Positions 62,894 to 64,000 of a stretch of DNA of 64,000 nt are shown here, one piece after another. How positions within the stretch are numbered: the first letter of the stretch is position 1; each line of letters starts with the position of its first letter. The notes beneath the pieces are model-generated. The model did no database searches and was not told the DNA's origin. It worked only from the letters and a program-made list of their open reading frames with translations. This stretch comes from Candidatus Opimibacter iunctus (lineage in GTDB: Bacteria; Bacteroidota; Bacteroidia; Chitinophagales; Saprospiraceae): positions 478,574 to 542,573 of the forward strand of contig JADJVH010000001.1 in NCBI GenBank assembly GCA_016716665.1, written 5' to 3'. Position numbers and translations under genes: made by a program.

Positions 62894-64000
62894 ATGCAAT
62901 TACTTGAAAATTACGTCGGAGGACATTGGGTCGGCGGTGAGGGCAAAGAGACCACCCTGCTCAATGCGATACATGGCAACCCGGTTGCCTATTCACGCTC
63001 TGGAGGAGTAGACTTCAATGCTATACTGGAATATGGGCGGAGGACCGGTGGTCCGGCGCTGCGCAAGATGACCTTTCATGAGCGGGGCAGGATGATCAAG
63101 GCGCTCGCCTTGTACCTGCATGACCGTAAGGACAAATATTACCCGATCAGTTTTCAGACCGGGGCCACCAGGGCGGATAGCTGGGTGGATATTGAAGGAG
63201 GGATTGGTAATCTTTTTGCCAATGCCAGTCTACGCAGGCGTTTTCCTGACCTGCCCTATCATGTGGAAGGCGAACCGGTAGCTTCTTCTAAAAACGGTAA
63301 GTTTATCGGCCATCACATCATGGTGCCTAAGCAAGGCATCGCGATCCATATCAATGCCTTCAATTTTCCGATCTGGGGGATGCTTGAAAAGATTGCGGTC
63401 AATCTTCTTGCAGGTGTTCCTGCACTGGTCAAGCCAGCTACGATTTCTTCCTATGTGACGGAGTCCGCGCATGGCATACTGGATCATGTGCAGTCGCAGG
63501 ATGTGGTGACCTTTACAGGTTCTGCATCTACAGGGCAGCAATTGAAGGGACATCCGAGGATAATCTCTGAAGCGGTGCCTTTCAATCTAGAAGCGGATTC
63601 GCTCAACTGCAGTATACTCGGTGAGGATGCAAAACCAGGGACTGAGGAATTTGATCTCTTCATCAAAGAGGTGCGCAAAGAAATGACGCTCAAGTGTGGG
63701 CAGAGATGCACGGGATACGTCGTGCGATTGTACCGGCGCACCTGCTTGAGGATGTACAGATCGCTTTGGGCAAAGCACTTGCACAGACCACCATCGGAGA
63801 CCCACAGGTTGAAGGCGTACGGATGGGAGCACTCGCGGGAAAAACGCAGGTGGCTGAAGTCAGAAGCCAGATCGAAAAACTGTTGAAAGAATCTACGATG
63901 GTCTATGGCAACATGGATAAAGTAGAACTGATCGGAGCTGATGCTGAGAAAGGAGCTTTCCTTTCCCCCATGCTCTTGCTCAACGAGCATCCGATGACTT
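62894..64000 (+). CDS. paaZ: PaaZ-type aldehyde dehydrogenase, partial, frameshifted
   Basis: The N-terminal dehydrogenase part of PaaZ, the bifunctional oxepin-CoA hydrolase / semialdehyde dehydrogenase of phenylacetate breakdown. LENYVGGHWVGGEGKETTLL, GRMIKALALYLHDRK and QGIAIHINAFNFPIWGMLEK lead to VTFTGSASTGQQL and catalytic-region NLEADSLNCSILGEDA and EMTLKCGQRCT. The frame breaks at about 63711-63713, after which RRAIVPAHLLEDVQIALGKA continues to the window end. Between KPATISSYVTE and SAHGILDHVQ about 20 residues usually present (the ...GILPEGALQL... segment) are missing in frame. The hydratase domain lies outside the window. Confidence 0.87.

Noticed and set aside
1..64000. Prophage, plasmid or conjugative element
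   Set aside because: No integrase, terminase, portal, relaxase, transposase or attachment-site pair was seen; most genes are chromosomal housekeeping types.

Overview
The window looks like a chromosomal piece of a Bacteroidota genome, probably from the Saprospiraceae/Chitinophagia side of the phylum. Supporting signs are a gliding-motility-type type IX secretion (T9SS) C-terminal domain, a second T9SS-sorted protein, TonB receptors, a propeller/Y_Y_Y sensor kinase, a fused CrtYcd-type lycopene cyclase, and many promoters of the Bacteroidota TAnnTTTG type, several almost touching the start codon. There is no phage, integrase, transposase, CRISPR array, rRNA or recognisable tRNA. About 18 genes carry one or more single-base frameshifts, mostly in runs of 3-5 identical bases, and each downstream frame continues the same family. 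I read these mainly as uncorrected sequencing or assembly indels and annotate the genes as whole units.

Layout. 1-7 kb: rpmF end, DUF177 partner, a TPR membrane protein, an SSS symporter, a cupin plus MFS transporter, and a DUF2461 protein. 7-11.6 kb: a TonB receptor, an Rrf2 regulator and a TauE/SafE permease, with two matching 17-bp palindromes placed over the -33 region of the receptor and permease promoters. 11.6-14.4 kb: small Cys-rich proteins and a two-component system whose sensor loop is itself Cys-bearing. 14.8-19.2 kb: PLP decarboxylase, RmuC, cytochrome c lipoprotein, DUF1304. 19.3-23 kb: carotenoid operon crtI-crtB-crtZ-crtYcd, sufficient on paper to convert geranylgeranyl diphosphate to zeaxanthin. 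23-36.9 kb: three vanadium-haloperoxidase/PAP2-type proteins, one co-transcribed with a two-component system, one divergent from it, one paired with an outer-membrane barrel, with two tandem KUP potassium transporters between them. 37.2-41.5 kb: a tightly overlapped operon yceI, propeller sensor kinase, LytTR regulator. 41.6-44.6 kb: BtuB-like receptor with a DUF4465 T9SS protein. 45-46.9 kb: an AT-rich barrel/S41 peptidase pair. 47-64 kb: mostly housekeeping genes (CNNM, LptC, PssA, PurS, RsmI, LpdA, RicT, HolB, GPx, gamma-carbonic-anhydrase-like) plus T9SS proteins and a PaaZ-type aldehyde dehydrogenase cut by the window end.

Between genes there are two kinds of unexplained repeat. One is a dispersed palindromic element of about 165-190 bp in three copies (1539, 14569, 62608), both orientations, with conserved arms, a conserved loop and ATTTCC-N3-GGAAAT mini-hairpins. 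The other is a series of short tandem arrays with different sequences but nearly always a 7-nt period, found at about ten intergenic places. The best candidates for something undescribed are this palindromic element, the heptamer arrays, the Rrf2 operator circuit, and the haloperoxidase/two-component cluster.
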